Translations under genes and position numbers: made by a program
Assembly: GCA_003971905.1 (NCBI GenBank)
Contig: RSEE01000100.1
Coordinates: 1 to 64,000 of the forward strand
Direction: 5' to 3'
Length of the DNA: 64,000 bases
From: Moniliella sp. 'wahieum'
Taxonomy: Eukaryota > Basidiomycota > Moniliellomycetes > Moniliellales > Moniliellaceae
The notes under the pieces: model-generated
Told to the model about the DNA's origin: nothing
What the model saw: only the letters and a program-made list of their open reading frames with translations
Databases searched by the model: none
Shown: piece after piece, positions 10,444 to 21,714 of the stretch
Layout of the letters: each line of letters begins with the position of its first letter
How positions within the stretch are numbered: position 1 is the first letter of the stretch

Positions 10444-12707
10444 GGTCCCAGCGATGCATTCGGGAGCGTTAGTACCTTCAATTCATTCGGCCTCTGTCCC
10501 TTGCAACCTTCACATCTTCCCCACGCATCGTTCCTTCAAGATGAGATGCATAGTAAGGGTCTGTGCCAGTCGCACGCACGATGGCACACAACCTGCAGGA
10601 GATGCAGCAATACGTAACTCAATGCCACCTCTTTTTGAGATGGGATGGCCCTCAGCTTCTCTCTCAATATGACTCAGTACTTTTTTTCGTATTCGCCACG
10701 TATACTGCAGTTCGAGCATGCTCCGACAGTTGTATATATAGATGGCGGGGAAGAGGCAAGCATCAGTACGAGACTATATTCATAACATCATTTTTCGTAG
10801 AAGAGATTAAGCTGCGTAAGGCTGGGAACGAAGAAATACTGCGCTTAATCGCATCCCTCATCTGTGACGCGCGTGCTGCTTGAGTTTTTTCGTCACAACT
10901 GTCATATGATTGTGCTGGGCACCTCTCTGCTCCAGAGAGGCCACACTGTCAGCACTAGTCACTGTCTCTGCTCAAAGCGGGACGAACACTGTAAAGCTGT
11001 GCAGGCCAGTGACTATTTGCTCCATGTGGCACCGATGGCCTGGGTAGGGTCGTGTTTGAGGGGTAAAGAAAAAAAAAAAACAGAGAACCGCGAAGAGAAA
11101 ACCAGTACTTAGCGAAATCGATAGAAACCCCCCACATCCCCACGCAAATTAAAATATACCCGCACTTTGAAAGTTTCCTCGCATCAAGTCGCGGAGTTGC
11201 AACGTCGCTGGACAGCTGGCGAGGCTGACACACTGCGCCACCACGCACTGGGGCAGCCTTCAGACTAGCAACGATAGGCATAGTCAGTATATAGTCTCAC
11301 TTGTACTGTCACTTGTCACTTGGCTGCCACTAGTAGCCACCCACTATACTCTTGTGTTGCGCACCATTGGCAGCTTTTCGCCACCCATAATCCATTCGTG
11401 CTGCCTGAGCGCCTGCTGGCTTGAACACATGCACCACACTCGCCCCACGGGGGCGTCGTGTGTCGTGGGGCATGATGCATGACAGGTGACATCCGCCGCG
11501 TGCACCTTCTGTCGTCGCGTTGGGGAAGACTGCTGGGCGCGAGTGCAGAGGTGCCCTCTCAGGCTCAGGTGCGTACAGCCGGAAGTGCAAAAACACCCGC
11601 CGCAATCACAATAGTAGTGACTACATCGGGCGTTTTGCTCCTACATGTATAGCCGCACGGACTGTGACACTGTGCGATGCCGACGAGCGTCGGAGAAGAG
11701 GATGCACTCGTCGAGTGCGCGAGCAGTAGAGCGCAGTGCGCATGGTCGTGCACAGAGCATAGTGTGGCCTCCCCAGCTGGTCGAGCTGCTCTGTGTCTCT
11801 AACTCGATCCAAACCCCAGGCCCAACGCCGCCTCGGGGCCACGGAGGCTGTGTTGTCCCTCTCGCTGGCTGGGCAGAGGCGAACGGATGGATGATGCATG
11901 GGAGCCATAGGCGGCGTTGGGCTCTTCTGACTTGCCTCTGCACTAGTCCGCACCAAACGGTAGAAGCTTATTCGCCGTGGTATATGCGCGAATTTGCCTT
12001 AGTCCATAAGCAAGAGAGCAGCCAGGCCGCCCAAATTGGCGCAGAGTCAGTTCAGGTGCCTGCCCTCGCCACCATCCACCCACCACTACCCATTCATCTC
12101 CCGCCACCACCTCATCCACTCCCGCCACCACCTCATCTACTCCTGCCACCGCCTCATCCACTCCTGTCACCGCTCATCCCTTCCCGCCACCGCCTCATCC
12201 CCTCCCGCCACCGTCTCATCCACTCCCGCTACCGCCACCTCCACCCCCCGAACCCCACGATGCCTCCATTGGCAGCCGGCACAGCGTGGGGCCCACATCC
12301 ACGCTCACATACTGCCAATGTCCTCTCGCAGTGCTCCTCCTGGTTGTCCTCGGCGTTGGATGCACCACCTGGGTTTTGTGCTGCGCTTCTTCCTCTACCA
12401 CCTCTGGTTCCCGGTTGGCTGGCTGGACAGCCTCCTCTTTCTCATGTTCTGGCGCCCCTCGCTTTCCTACAGGACCTCGTCGTTGTCCTACCGGATCTGG
12501 CGCGTAAGGAAGGAGTATTCCTTTTGAACGTGCTCGAGCGCCTTTATCATTTTGCGCTGTTGGGTTGGCTGATGCGGCTTATCACGGCATTCGCCGAGTG
12601 CAGCAGCGAAGAAGACCACGAACAAGACACCCCACTGCACCTTGACACCCCCTCAGGCGGCACCCCTGGGCGCTTTCCGGGCCAAGTCCCCTTTGTCTAC
12701 TATTAGT
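10444..12707. other. Mostly intergenic; possible 5' exons of the repeat gene
   Basis: 10444-11640 shows no gene. An 11-A run lies at 11069-11080, with CACTAGTCACTG-type words at 10955-10970 and 11300-11335. From the ATG at 11645 a frame is open to 12706 but switches character. A 15-bp CTCATCCACTCCCGC-like minisatellite runs at about 12080-12240. After it, about 12300-12600 encodes strongly hydrophobic segments, for example FVLRFFLYHLWFPVGWLDSL in one frame and ALLGWLMRLITAF in another. These could be the membrane-spanning N-terminus of the gene that follows, split by frameshifts. Confidence 0.4.
12080..12240 (+). repeat. 15-bp C-rich minisatellite
   Basis: Tandem CTCATCCACTCCCGCCACCAC-like units, imperfect, about ten copies. 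In one frame it encodes a Pro/His-rich PPPHPL repeat, in another an HxLIHSRH-type repeat. It lies just upstream of the hydrophobic segments at 12300-12600. Confidence 0.7.
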
Positions 12708-15700
12708 ATGTCCAGCTTGCACCTCTCCCCCCTACCTCCCGTCTCTGACCTCAGCTCGAATCCTACAGGCAATGAGCCCACCTCCAGGCCGCCTAGCCCT
12801 GCTTTTCCTTTGACCGGTACGATTGTGCCCCCGACGCCTCCATCCATGTATGCAAGTGCTGCTTCCCTCCCACCGGCCCAGGACTGGATCATGCCCCCAA
12901 CACCACCTCCGATGATGGAAGTACGCGATGGTTCGGCTGCTGCTACGGTGCGGCTCAGTGTTCCACCTACGCCGAGTCGAAGTGGCGAAGGTGTGGATAA
13001 GGCCATCCGTCCGATGGATCGGAGTGTGTCTCCGCCTCCCCCTCCCGCATATTCCCAGGCCACGGCCCCGTCCCTAGGACTGTGGAGCGGAGCGAGGCGC
13101 CTCCCCCTCCCCCTCATCCCCGCATTCGTCGGGTCGTGATTTACCGTCTTCCACCACGACGAGCGGTGCCTGCCCCTCGGCCCGTGGAGCCAAGTGTTTC
13201 TCTGACCCCTCGCGCGCTTAGTCCGACCGTGTCCCCTACACTCCCGTCCGTCAATGCGAGCGAGTCTCCCTCACCTCGTCTGATCGGTGGAAGTGCGGCT
13301 TGTGCCTCCTGGCCGGAGGAGCGGAGTGAGTCTCCTCACCCTCCCGCCCGCAGCCGGAGCGTGTCCCCTATGCTTCGCCCCCCCGTGGCTCTCACACCTC
13401 GTTGGGTTACTCCAAGTCCGACCCCTTCCCCTCGTCTGACGGATGAAAGTGGACCCCTTGACCGAAATGATCCAAGTGCGGCCCTTCTCCTCGTCCGTCG
13501 GATGCGAGCCGGTCGCCGTCACCTGTCCCACGTGGCAGGAGCCTGGCTCGTACACTCGTCGGAGGGTGAATTCGAGTGGATCAACCCCTCGGCCTACCAC
13601 AGGAGCGCCGCCCCGTCCCCTGGTCCGCGTGGTCGGAGCATGCCCCCTCCCTCGCTCTTTGGATTCGAGTGTGTTTTCACCTCGTCCATACGATCGGAGT
13701 GCCGCCCCGTCCCCTCGTCCGGAGAGTCCCGCTGGCTCACCTTCTCCTCGTCCGTATGGCCGGAGCATGGCCCCCTCCCCTCGTTCCGTGGATTTGAGGG
13801 TGTTTTCACCTCGTCCATACGATCGGAGTGCCGCCCCGTCCCCTCGTCCGGAGAGTCCGAACGTATCAACTTCACCTGTCTTCCCTGACCAGCAGGTGGA
13901 GCCTGCCCCCCTACCTACGGCTCTGGGCATACAGAGTGCCGAACGCTCGCCAGATGGCCCCCTAGCGAATGAGGGAGACCCGATTGTCCGTGCTGAAGAC
14001 GCAATTGCCAAAGGGGCCCTCCTACCCCAACCCATCCTCGACCAGGAGTCACTTGCGGTCGCGGATGCAGCTGCTGGTGGTCCTGCCGCCACAGTCGTTC
14101 CGGAACCAGCAGTCGTCTCGCCCGAGCTCGATGTCGCCCCGGACCACAGCGTCCCCGCAGACACACTTTCGTTCCGGAGCCAATGTGGTCCTCAGAGGCT
14201 GGCGCGGTTCCAGACCCCTCCACCAATGATGCCTCCCTTCCCGCCCATCTCGAGGCGAAGCTGCGTACAGTCATCGCGATTGGCATCCAGGAGGGAATCA
14301 AGGCAGGAATTACAGCTGCCCTAACGGAAGCGTACAATGCTGGAGTAATTGAGGGGATCCAAATCGGTTTCACCTCTGCTTCCGAGTTCACCAACAACCA
14401 GGGGGCTGCCCACATTCCAACAGATGAGCTCGCCAACCTGCAGCCTCCCGTCATCCCCGACGGTGAGATCGTGGCCCTACCCCAAGTTGATGGCCAACAA
14501 GCACAAACAGTCAACCCCTCGAGTCTCTTCGAAGAGGGCGCCAACGCTGAAGTTGAGCTCGTGCACCAACTGGATGTCAAAATCGCTTCCAGTGAGCCAA
14601 CCGTCGAGCATCTTCCTGTCACTCCCACACCCGACGGAGAGTTGATTTCTGGCCCCCCAGATGATGTTGAACAAGTGCTGTTAACGGTAAATGCCTCTTT
14701 CCCCGTCGATGAGTGTGGCACCACGATTGAGCTCGCCCACGAATCGGAAGTCAACATCGCTCTCGCTGAGCCAGCCGTCCAGCAGCCTCCTGTCATCCCT
14801 GACGGAGCGCACGTGAACCTCCCCAGATGATGGTAAACAGGCACTAGCGATGGTCAATGCTTCTAGCAACGTCGGGGAGTGTGTCACCGATGAAGCTGAG
14901 CTCGCCCACGACCACGATGCCAGCATCGTTCCCATGAGCCAGCCATCGAGCAGCCTCCTGTCATCCGTGACCCCATCAGGTACGTCTTGATTTCCCTCAC
15001 GATGCTGGCGAACAAGGACTAACTGTTTCTGCCACAAGTGCTTTCCTGTATGGCACCGCCGCTGAATTTGAGCTTGCGCTCCAACAGGATGCCAACCCGT
15101 CATCTCCAAGCGACCCCATCCAGAAGCCTCCCGTCATCCCCGAGGAAGAAATCGTGGCTCCGCCCCAAGCTGATGGTGAACAAGCACAAACAGTCAACCC
15201 CTTCAGTCTCTTCGAGGAGGGTGTCAACGCTGGGGTTGAGTTGGTGCACCAACCGACGGATTTCAACATCGCTTCCACTGAGCCAACCGTCGAGCAGCCT
15301 TTTGTCATCCCCGACGAAGGGTTCGTTCCTCTCTCCCAAGATGAATTTGAACAAGCGTTGGAAAGTCTAAATGCCCTCTTCCCAGTCGAGGGTGTACCAC
15401 CACGGAAATTGGGCTCGCCCACGAATCGGAAGTCAACATCGCTCTCTCTGAGCCCGCCAGCCAGCAGCCTCCTGTCATTGACGACCCCATCAGGTATGTC
15501 CCGATTTCACCTCAAGATGCTGGTGAACAAAGACTAACTCTATCTTCCTCAAGTGCTTTCCTGTATGGCACCACCGCTGAATTTGAGCTTGCTCTCCATC
15601 AGGATGCCAACCCGTCATCTCCAAGCGACCCCATCCAGCAGCTTCCCGTCATCCCCGAGGAAGAGATCTCGGCTCCGCCCCAAGTTGATGGGGAACAAGC

Positions 15701-18700
15701 GCAAACAGTCAACCCCTTCAGTCTCTTAGAGGAGGGTGTCAACGCTGAAGTTGGGCTCGTACACCAACCTGATGTCAACACCGCTTCCACTGAGCCACCG
15801 GTCGAGCAGCCTCCTGCCACTCCCGACGGAGAGTTGATTCCTAGTAGCCAGCAAGATGGTGTTGAACAAGCGCTGGTGACTTCAAATACTCTCAGCCCCA
15901 TCAAGGAGTGCGCCGAATCGGAAGAAGAGCTCGCACCCCACCAGGATGCCAGCATCGGTCCCACTGAGCCAGCCATCGAGCCGCCTCTGGTTATCCCCGA
16001 CGGAGGGAACGTGGCCCTACCTCAAGATGATGGTGAGCAAGCGCCGGTGACCGTAATCACCCCCAGCCCCATCGAGGAGTGCACCACTGCTGAAGTTGAG
16101 CTCGTGCAACGCCTATCGGATCTCAACCTTGCTTCCACGGAGCCCCCTGTCGAGCAGCCTCTTTTCTTCCCTGACGTCGATCCCCCGGAGCCAACTGTTG
16201 AGCTGCCTCTTTTCTTCCCTAACATCGATCCCACGGAGCCAACTGTTGAGCTGCCTCTTTTCTTCCCTAACATCGATCCCACGGAGCCAACTGTTGAGCT
16301 GCCTCTTTTCTTCCCTGACGCCAGGTACGTCCCGATTTCCCCCCAAGATGATGATGAACAAAAAGCACTAACTAGATCTGCCTACAGTCCTATCGAGGAG
16401 TGGGCCACCACGGAAGTTGAGTTTGCCAACCACCAGAATGCCAGCATCGCTCTCACTCAGCCAGCCATCCACTGGCAGCCTCCTGTCATCCCCGAAGGAG
16501 GGTTCGTTCCTAACCCCCAAGATGATGGTGAGCAAGCGCTAGCAACTGCGAATGCCTTTGTTCCCATCGAGGACCGCGATGAGGAAATGGGCTGCGAATC
16601 ACCTGCCGAGGCGGATGATAACTGTGAGCCAATGAGCTGCGAATCACCTTCCGTGGAGGAGGATCGCGATGAGCCAATCGTGTGCGATGCACCTTCAGAA
16701 GTGCTAACCGCAGGGGTGATTACTGCCCCAATCCAAGATGTCGAGATGCTGGCTGATGTTGACGCTTCCAGTCTTGCTCCGATGGCATTTTCAGTCCCGT
16801 ACGCTGGTCAAGAGAAACAGGGGTCATGGGCATCAGCGGTGGCCCAGCTTAATCCGGACCAACAACGTTCCGCCACCGAATTTTTTGCGTCTTTCAGTGG
16901 TGGGGCCGCTCATACTGCTTCTGGTGGCACGGCATTCGCGCTCACTGGTCCATTTCAGCATCCAACTAATACTTGCATTGTGCCAAAAACACCTGACCCA
17001 CCTACGCTACTTCCCAATGGATGGGGGTCCAATGCTACTGTTCCTTCACACTCTTCGTGGGGCGCCAATCCAGTTGACTCCTTCGCGAGCCAACAGCCAA
17101 AGACAACGCACGCGCCGCCCTCTGCATTCGGGGTTCTTGCCGGGAGTACGGCGCAGCAACATCAATCGTCTGGCACTGTTTTCCAACCTGCTCAAGGCCA
17201 TCCGGGTCCCAACAATGGGTTTGCGAGTTACGCTACTGGCTCAGCCAAGACTGGTTGGACCAACAACCAACCAAAACCAAGCCAGTTTCCCAGCAGCTTC
17301 CCTCTGCCTATGTCGCACCCGGCGAGGACGGATTCAGGTGGCAATGCACCCGTTTGGGATCACACCCCGCTCAGCCTACTCTTCAGCCTATGGACCAACC
17401 GATGGATCAGCCTATGGATCAGCCTATGGATCAGCCTATGGCTCAGCCGATGGCTCAGCCGATGGCCCCGCCAATGGCCCCGCCGATGGCCCCGCCGATG
17501 GATCAACCCATGACTCGGTCAATGGCCCAGCCTATTCCTCAGCGCCCATATGTTGCGAGCAAAGAACCAGTGGGAACCTCAACAGCCGCCCCGTTGAAGT
17601 CCGCCTCGGAAGCATTTGCTTCTAGGCAGCCACTCCCAAGTGGCAATACAGTGCAAGGTTTCCATGGCCAAAATGTTGCCCATACTGGTGTCGCAACAAC
17701 GGTTACGGATGGACCAGCACAGGCTGTCCAACCTCCGAAAAATCATCTGCAGGCTTCTCCTCGTCCCAACGAGGCTCCTCGTCCTAATTGGTTGCCACCA
17801 GGCGCTCGCATCCAAGGCGTACCTTCTGCTCCTAGCTCCAAGCTGGCTGGGGCGCGATCCCTGGCTTTTATTCCTAAACGGCCTGTCCGGAATCGCGCCA
17901 CGCCTGGTCCGCTTCCGCGGGTCCAACAAGGGCCATCCACCGAATCCGTGGTCCCTATCACTACTCCGACCCGGGCCGCCTCGGCCTCCACTCCGGCCCT
18001 GGAGCAGCCTACGTTGGGTCTCGACAGGGAACAGCCCCCGCCGAGCCTCACCACGGTTCAACCTCAGCAGATGTCGCAACCGCAAAGTGCTGTAACGGAT
18101 CGTTCTTGTGACCTGTCATCTTTCTGCACAAACTTCCACTGCGGCATCTCTTTCTGCTCAAACTTTCACTGCGGCGTCTAGTACCCCTGTTTATGTGTGA
18201 AGCGCAAGGAACCTTCTTCTGATCCATCTCCATGGGATGATGGAGATGATGGTTCGGGAGATGAATCCAATCGTGGTTCGAGGCACAAGGTCGCTCGCAC
18301 TGGGGACTATGATGCTGATGGCCATTCCAGTGATCCTGATCCATCACCACTTGGTCATCAAACTTGTGGTCTATGTGGAAAGCGGAAGGAACCTTCCTCC
18401 GATCCATCTCCCTCGGATGAAGACTGGGATGGTAATTCGGGAATTGAATCCAGTCGTGGTCCGAGGCACAAGGTCGCTCGCACTGAGGACTATGACACTG
18501 ATGGCCATTCCAGCGAGCCATCCACCTTTTCCGTACTTCCCACTTCGGTAACATCAACACCCGCCAGTAACTATTCCAAGGGAGATACGTTACCACCATG
18601 GACTTGGGAGGATGACGTCGATGGTTCCCTCTGGGACTCGAAGCATGGCGATGATACTCCCTGCGAGCTTCCTGATTTTACCATCCCATCAAGCATTACG

Positions 18701-19474
18701 GCCGCTGGTGACCGTGGGAAGGGGAAAACCCCTCTTAGGAGGCCATATCCTGGGGAAGATGAGGCCGATGGTCCTCCGGGCGACCCAGCAGACTGTGCCG
18801 TACCAACCACGCCGGCCGCTGGTGCTCGTTGGAAAGGGAAGGCCCCTTTGAGGGGACCATGCCCTTGGGAAGATGATGCTGATGCGTCCGGGTTTGCCGT
18901 ACCGATCACTTCAGATGATGACGATGGTTGGGAGCAGGCCCCTTGTTCCATCCCAAATCCATTGGACTATGATGCCGAAGGTCTTCTATGGTGGCACCCC
19001 GAGGAGTTCCCGGACGGCCTACGCCGGCTTCTGTTTGGCGAGGGGACGTGGGTTGTTCTTACTGGGTGCCGTCTGATCCGGACGAACAGTAACGGTACTC
19101 CGCGGGAGACATTGTCCTCTTTGAGTGGCGCCGCTTTCCTGGGATCTCTCTCCCTCTGGTCCGGCCGCCAGGGCCGTGGTCGTAGCAGAGTGGTGGTGTC
19201 GGCGGGTGCTACTAGTAGTGTCGCGGGTGAGGGTGAGCCCAAGCACCTACTGTGTATTATTTGTTTACGCTTTTCCATTTTGTATCGCCCAAGTCTTCCG
19301 TCTGTCTCTGGGTTTTTGTCCGCCTTCCTCAACTTGTTCTTATGTATGGGCGTGTGTGTCTCTATTTCACCGGTCCTATCTCGTATCCAAACTTTTGTTG
19401 TACCGCGAACTGTCTACCAAATATCGTTCCAGCATCGCATTGTCTCTGTCATGACGCCAGTATGCAGAAGGTAA
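12708..19474 (+). CDS. Very long repeat-built protein, function unknown
   Basis: About 6.8 kb of nearly continuous plus-strand coding potential, broken by several single-base frame changes; no known domain recognised. The ATG at 12708 (MSSLHLSPLPP) is the first good start; hydrophobic segments upstream may belong to it. In order: (1) Ser/Pro/Arg-rich 12.7-13.9 kb with a 129-bp repeat (SPRPYDRSAAPSPRPESP). (2) 14.2-16.6 kb, acidic repeats of about 60-75 residues on the pattern EVELxHQxDxxIAxTEPxVEQPPVIPD, arranged in a roughly 516-bp higher-order unit. (3) 16.14-16.32 kb, four 48-bp units EPTVELPLFFPNIDPT. (4) 16.7-17.3 kb, Ser/Thr/Gly/Gln-rich. (5) 17.39-17.52 kb, QPMD/QPMA repeats. (6) 18.19-18.56 kb, two copies of a roughly 180-bp unit starting KRKEPSSDPSP with basic RHKVART. 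(7) an acidic Pro/Gly/Trp-containing end. The true stop may be TAA at 19090-19092 in another frame, leaving 19.1-19.47 kb as 3' UTR. Bias and repeats suggest a disordered scaffold or surface protein; this is inference. Confidence 0.55.
13671..13858 (+). repeat. 129-bp tandem repeat in the long repeat gene
   Basis: 59 bases starting at 13671 recur identically from 13800, giving a 129-bp (43-codon) period. Shorter related SPRP units flank it. The exact identity indicates recent duplication or gene conversion and the period preserves the frame. Confidence 0.85.
14498..15830 (+). repeat. Higher-order tandem repeat, about 516-bp unit
   Basis: The segment beginning CAAGCACAAACAGTCAACCC occurs at about 14498, 15180 and 15696. 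The second and third copies are nearly identical over several hundred bases and are spaced 516 bp (172 codons). The first is more diverged and 682 bp away. Each unit contains two or three smaller acidic repeats ending in a PPVIPD-like motif. Confidence 0.8.
16135..16322 (+). repeat. 48-bp tandem repeat (four units)
   Basis: Four consecutive 16-codon units: EPPVEQPLFFPDVDPP, two EPTVELPLFFPNIDPT, and a final partial unit. The middle units are identical at the DNA level, so expansion is recent and in frame. Confidence 0.9.
17388..17520 (+). repeat. 12-bp repeat encoding QPMD/QPMA/PPMA
   Basis: About ten copies of a 12-bp unit (ATGGATCAGCCT, ATGGCTCAGCCG, ATGGCCCCGCC). The +1 and +2 frames are also open across it, which is why overlapping frames look coding. 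A short diverged version is present in the inverted relative at 9.8 kb. Confidence 0.9.
18190..18560 (+). repeat. Two-copy roughly 180-bp coding repeat
   Basis: Both copies begin with AAGCGnAAGGAACCTTC and encode KRKEPSSDPSP, an acidic segment, then RHKVART, DYD and DGHSS. The basic RHKVAR and KRK motifs could act in nuclear import, but that is only suggestive. Confidence 0.85.
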
Positions 19475-19479
19475 ACTAG

Positions 19480-21714
19480 TAGATGCAGCACTACAGTTTA
19501 GTTATACCGTAGTACAGCAGGGGTTCATGGTGGCTGGCGAGACTATAGATGGACGGAGAACCACAAAAAGATTTTCAGAGTATCAGTATAAGCGGGTGCG
19601 ATATAACGGCAGTGCCAGTCGAAGCAAATGCGTGCTTTTGTTACATGACTGGGATGTGCATACTACGAAGAAACGCTTCTTCTTACCCACTTGGTTGAGA
19701 ACCGATAACGACAGCAGCCTTCCTTGGATTCTGATGTGCCAATGCGGATCAAGTTGTGATTGATTGACCTCCCCTGTCGGGATGAGACCCACTTGATCAC
19801 AGTTTGATCACCAAGTTGACTGGTCCCTGATTTGTTCTATAGACCCTGTTTCCCCCCCTTTGACTAAGTATACCCACCTTTCTTCCTCTGTGTGATTTAG
19901 CTCGCATGTTCTCTTCTTCTCCGAGGGTTATATACTAACCTCGCCCTCTTTCCACTCGATGAATATAATCCTCATCCTTTCCCATCTCCATCTCCTGTTA
20001 CAAGTTACATGTTCTCCCCAAAATCCTTGCTGGTGTCCCTCTACCCATACGATCCCTCTCAAACTTGTCATCTTTGACGTTCTGCATATATCTCCCTACT
20101 ACTAGTCCTACTAGCAATAATAACCCGGTATAACACTGCCACTCTGCGGGACGTGCTACCTGGGTATCGCAATCCTGAAAGTGCATGCCGTGATACATGC
20201 ACGATTGATATCGTGGATACCATAATCCAGATGGGGTCCGTGATACTAAGTGGTGTTTGTAGGTTATACTACTACCAAGTACTCATTCAGGTCTCGAGAA
20301 GAAGCACAACGGCCGGCCTGCCATGTCTTTGCGCGATTACTCGGTATGTGGTTCCGAGCATTCATAGACCAAAGTGGAGCTGGTGCCCGGTCGAGCATTG
20401 CTTGACACGGGTGTGGGGGTGTGGGCGTGAGGAGAAAGGGCTGATGGGGGTGTCGACGGTGGGCCTGGGTGGTGGTCGGTCGGATGCTGGTGGATGATGC
20501 ATGGCGATCAATGATCCCAAATCGGATGCTTTGGCTGCTTAGCTAAGCGCTTAGACTGCTTTGGCCCTGCCGATGCATGGGGCACGGTCCATGGGACATC
20601 ACATGTGATGCACATGGAACGGGGGCCATGCCCGTGACATGCATGGCACGTGAAATTTGAAATGGGATCTCAATTTCATCACACAGAGCTGCTGGCTGGG
20701 GGTGCGTGGGGGCAGGTGGGGGCATAGGCAGGTGCGAATGTGAGCGCGAGCACTAGTCACTGTCACCAGTCACTTTGTCACCGGTCACCAACGACCGGCA
20801 CATGTGACGTCACATGTTACGCCAACGCAGTACTACTGACGTACTGCCCACTGCACGCAGTACTAGTACCCAGTCTGAGATTTAGAGTTCTGAGCACTCC
20901 GGCCGGCACCCTCTGGCTAGGCTCAGGTGCTCAGCCGCTGCTCAGCTCGGGCTGAGTCCTGAGGCTCAGGCTCAGTGCGCAGGCCTCACGCTGAGCTGCC
21001 TGTAACATGCAACAGCTGTCCTCAGGCGGAGCCTGCCGAGGGTGGCGAGGGCGAGGCGGGGTACTGGCGGGGCTTGGTTAAGGCTGAAGGCCAGGCACAC
21101 GCAAGCGGGGCGGTGCATTGGGCCCAACGTCCTATCGGAATGAATAAAACAGCCCCGGACTCACCGAATCGATGATCGATGCCATGGCTTCAGACGCTTT
21201 TGCTTGAATCTTGGTCCCCGGTCCTGGTCTCTGGCCTCGGCCTCAGCCTCCGAGATTTCAGAGAAGACGTCTGTAAGCTGTATCTCCGGTGCCGGTGACA
21301 TGTGACGAGATTGGATGGATTATCGATTACGATTACGCTGAATAAGCTGAGCTTCGGTTGAACACCGCTGGTCACATGCACCGGCGAGCGATAATGGATA
21401 CTCGATAGTGATCTGGGCGAGTGGAGAATGGAATTGGATAAGCAATTGCTTGACAGGGTGGAGGTTGTAGCAGCTGCCGCCAACAGGGGGATTTGGTGGC
21501 ACTGCCATGCGCCCAGGCGGGCACAGCAGGGCACTGCTTGGCCCGCCTGGTCGCGGCCACTTCAATTTGAAACGCACGCAGTGCGTGATGCGCATGCGTC
21601 ATCGCCATCTCTGCCTCCGCTGCGCCCAGGCGCAGCAGCCGCACAACAGCAGCCGCGCCCAGAGCGTGCTAGTGCGGCCAGGGGCAGTGCCAGGCCCACG
21701 CGGTACGGTGCCTG
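19480..21714. other. Intergenic; palindrome-rich right half
   Basis: 19480-20480 shows nothing recognisable (possible 3' UTR first). 20480-21320 is dense in short inverted words: GGTGGATGATGCATGG (20488), ACATCACATGTGATGCACATGG (20594), CACGTGAAATTTGAAATG (20648), CACTAGTCACTGTCACC (20751), CACATGTGACGTCACATG (20799), GCAGTACTAGTACCC (20858), and CTCAGCTCGGGCTGAG with related GCTCAGG words (20930-21000). No gene seen. Confidence 0.6.

Noticed and set aside
10955-11281. Open frames around the 11-A run
   Set aside because: Short, mutually overlapping, no protein features.
16022-16361. Minus-strand frame with EKRQLNSWLRGIDVR repeats
   Set aside because: Antisense reading of the 48-bp plus-strand repeat; same periodicity artefact.
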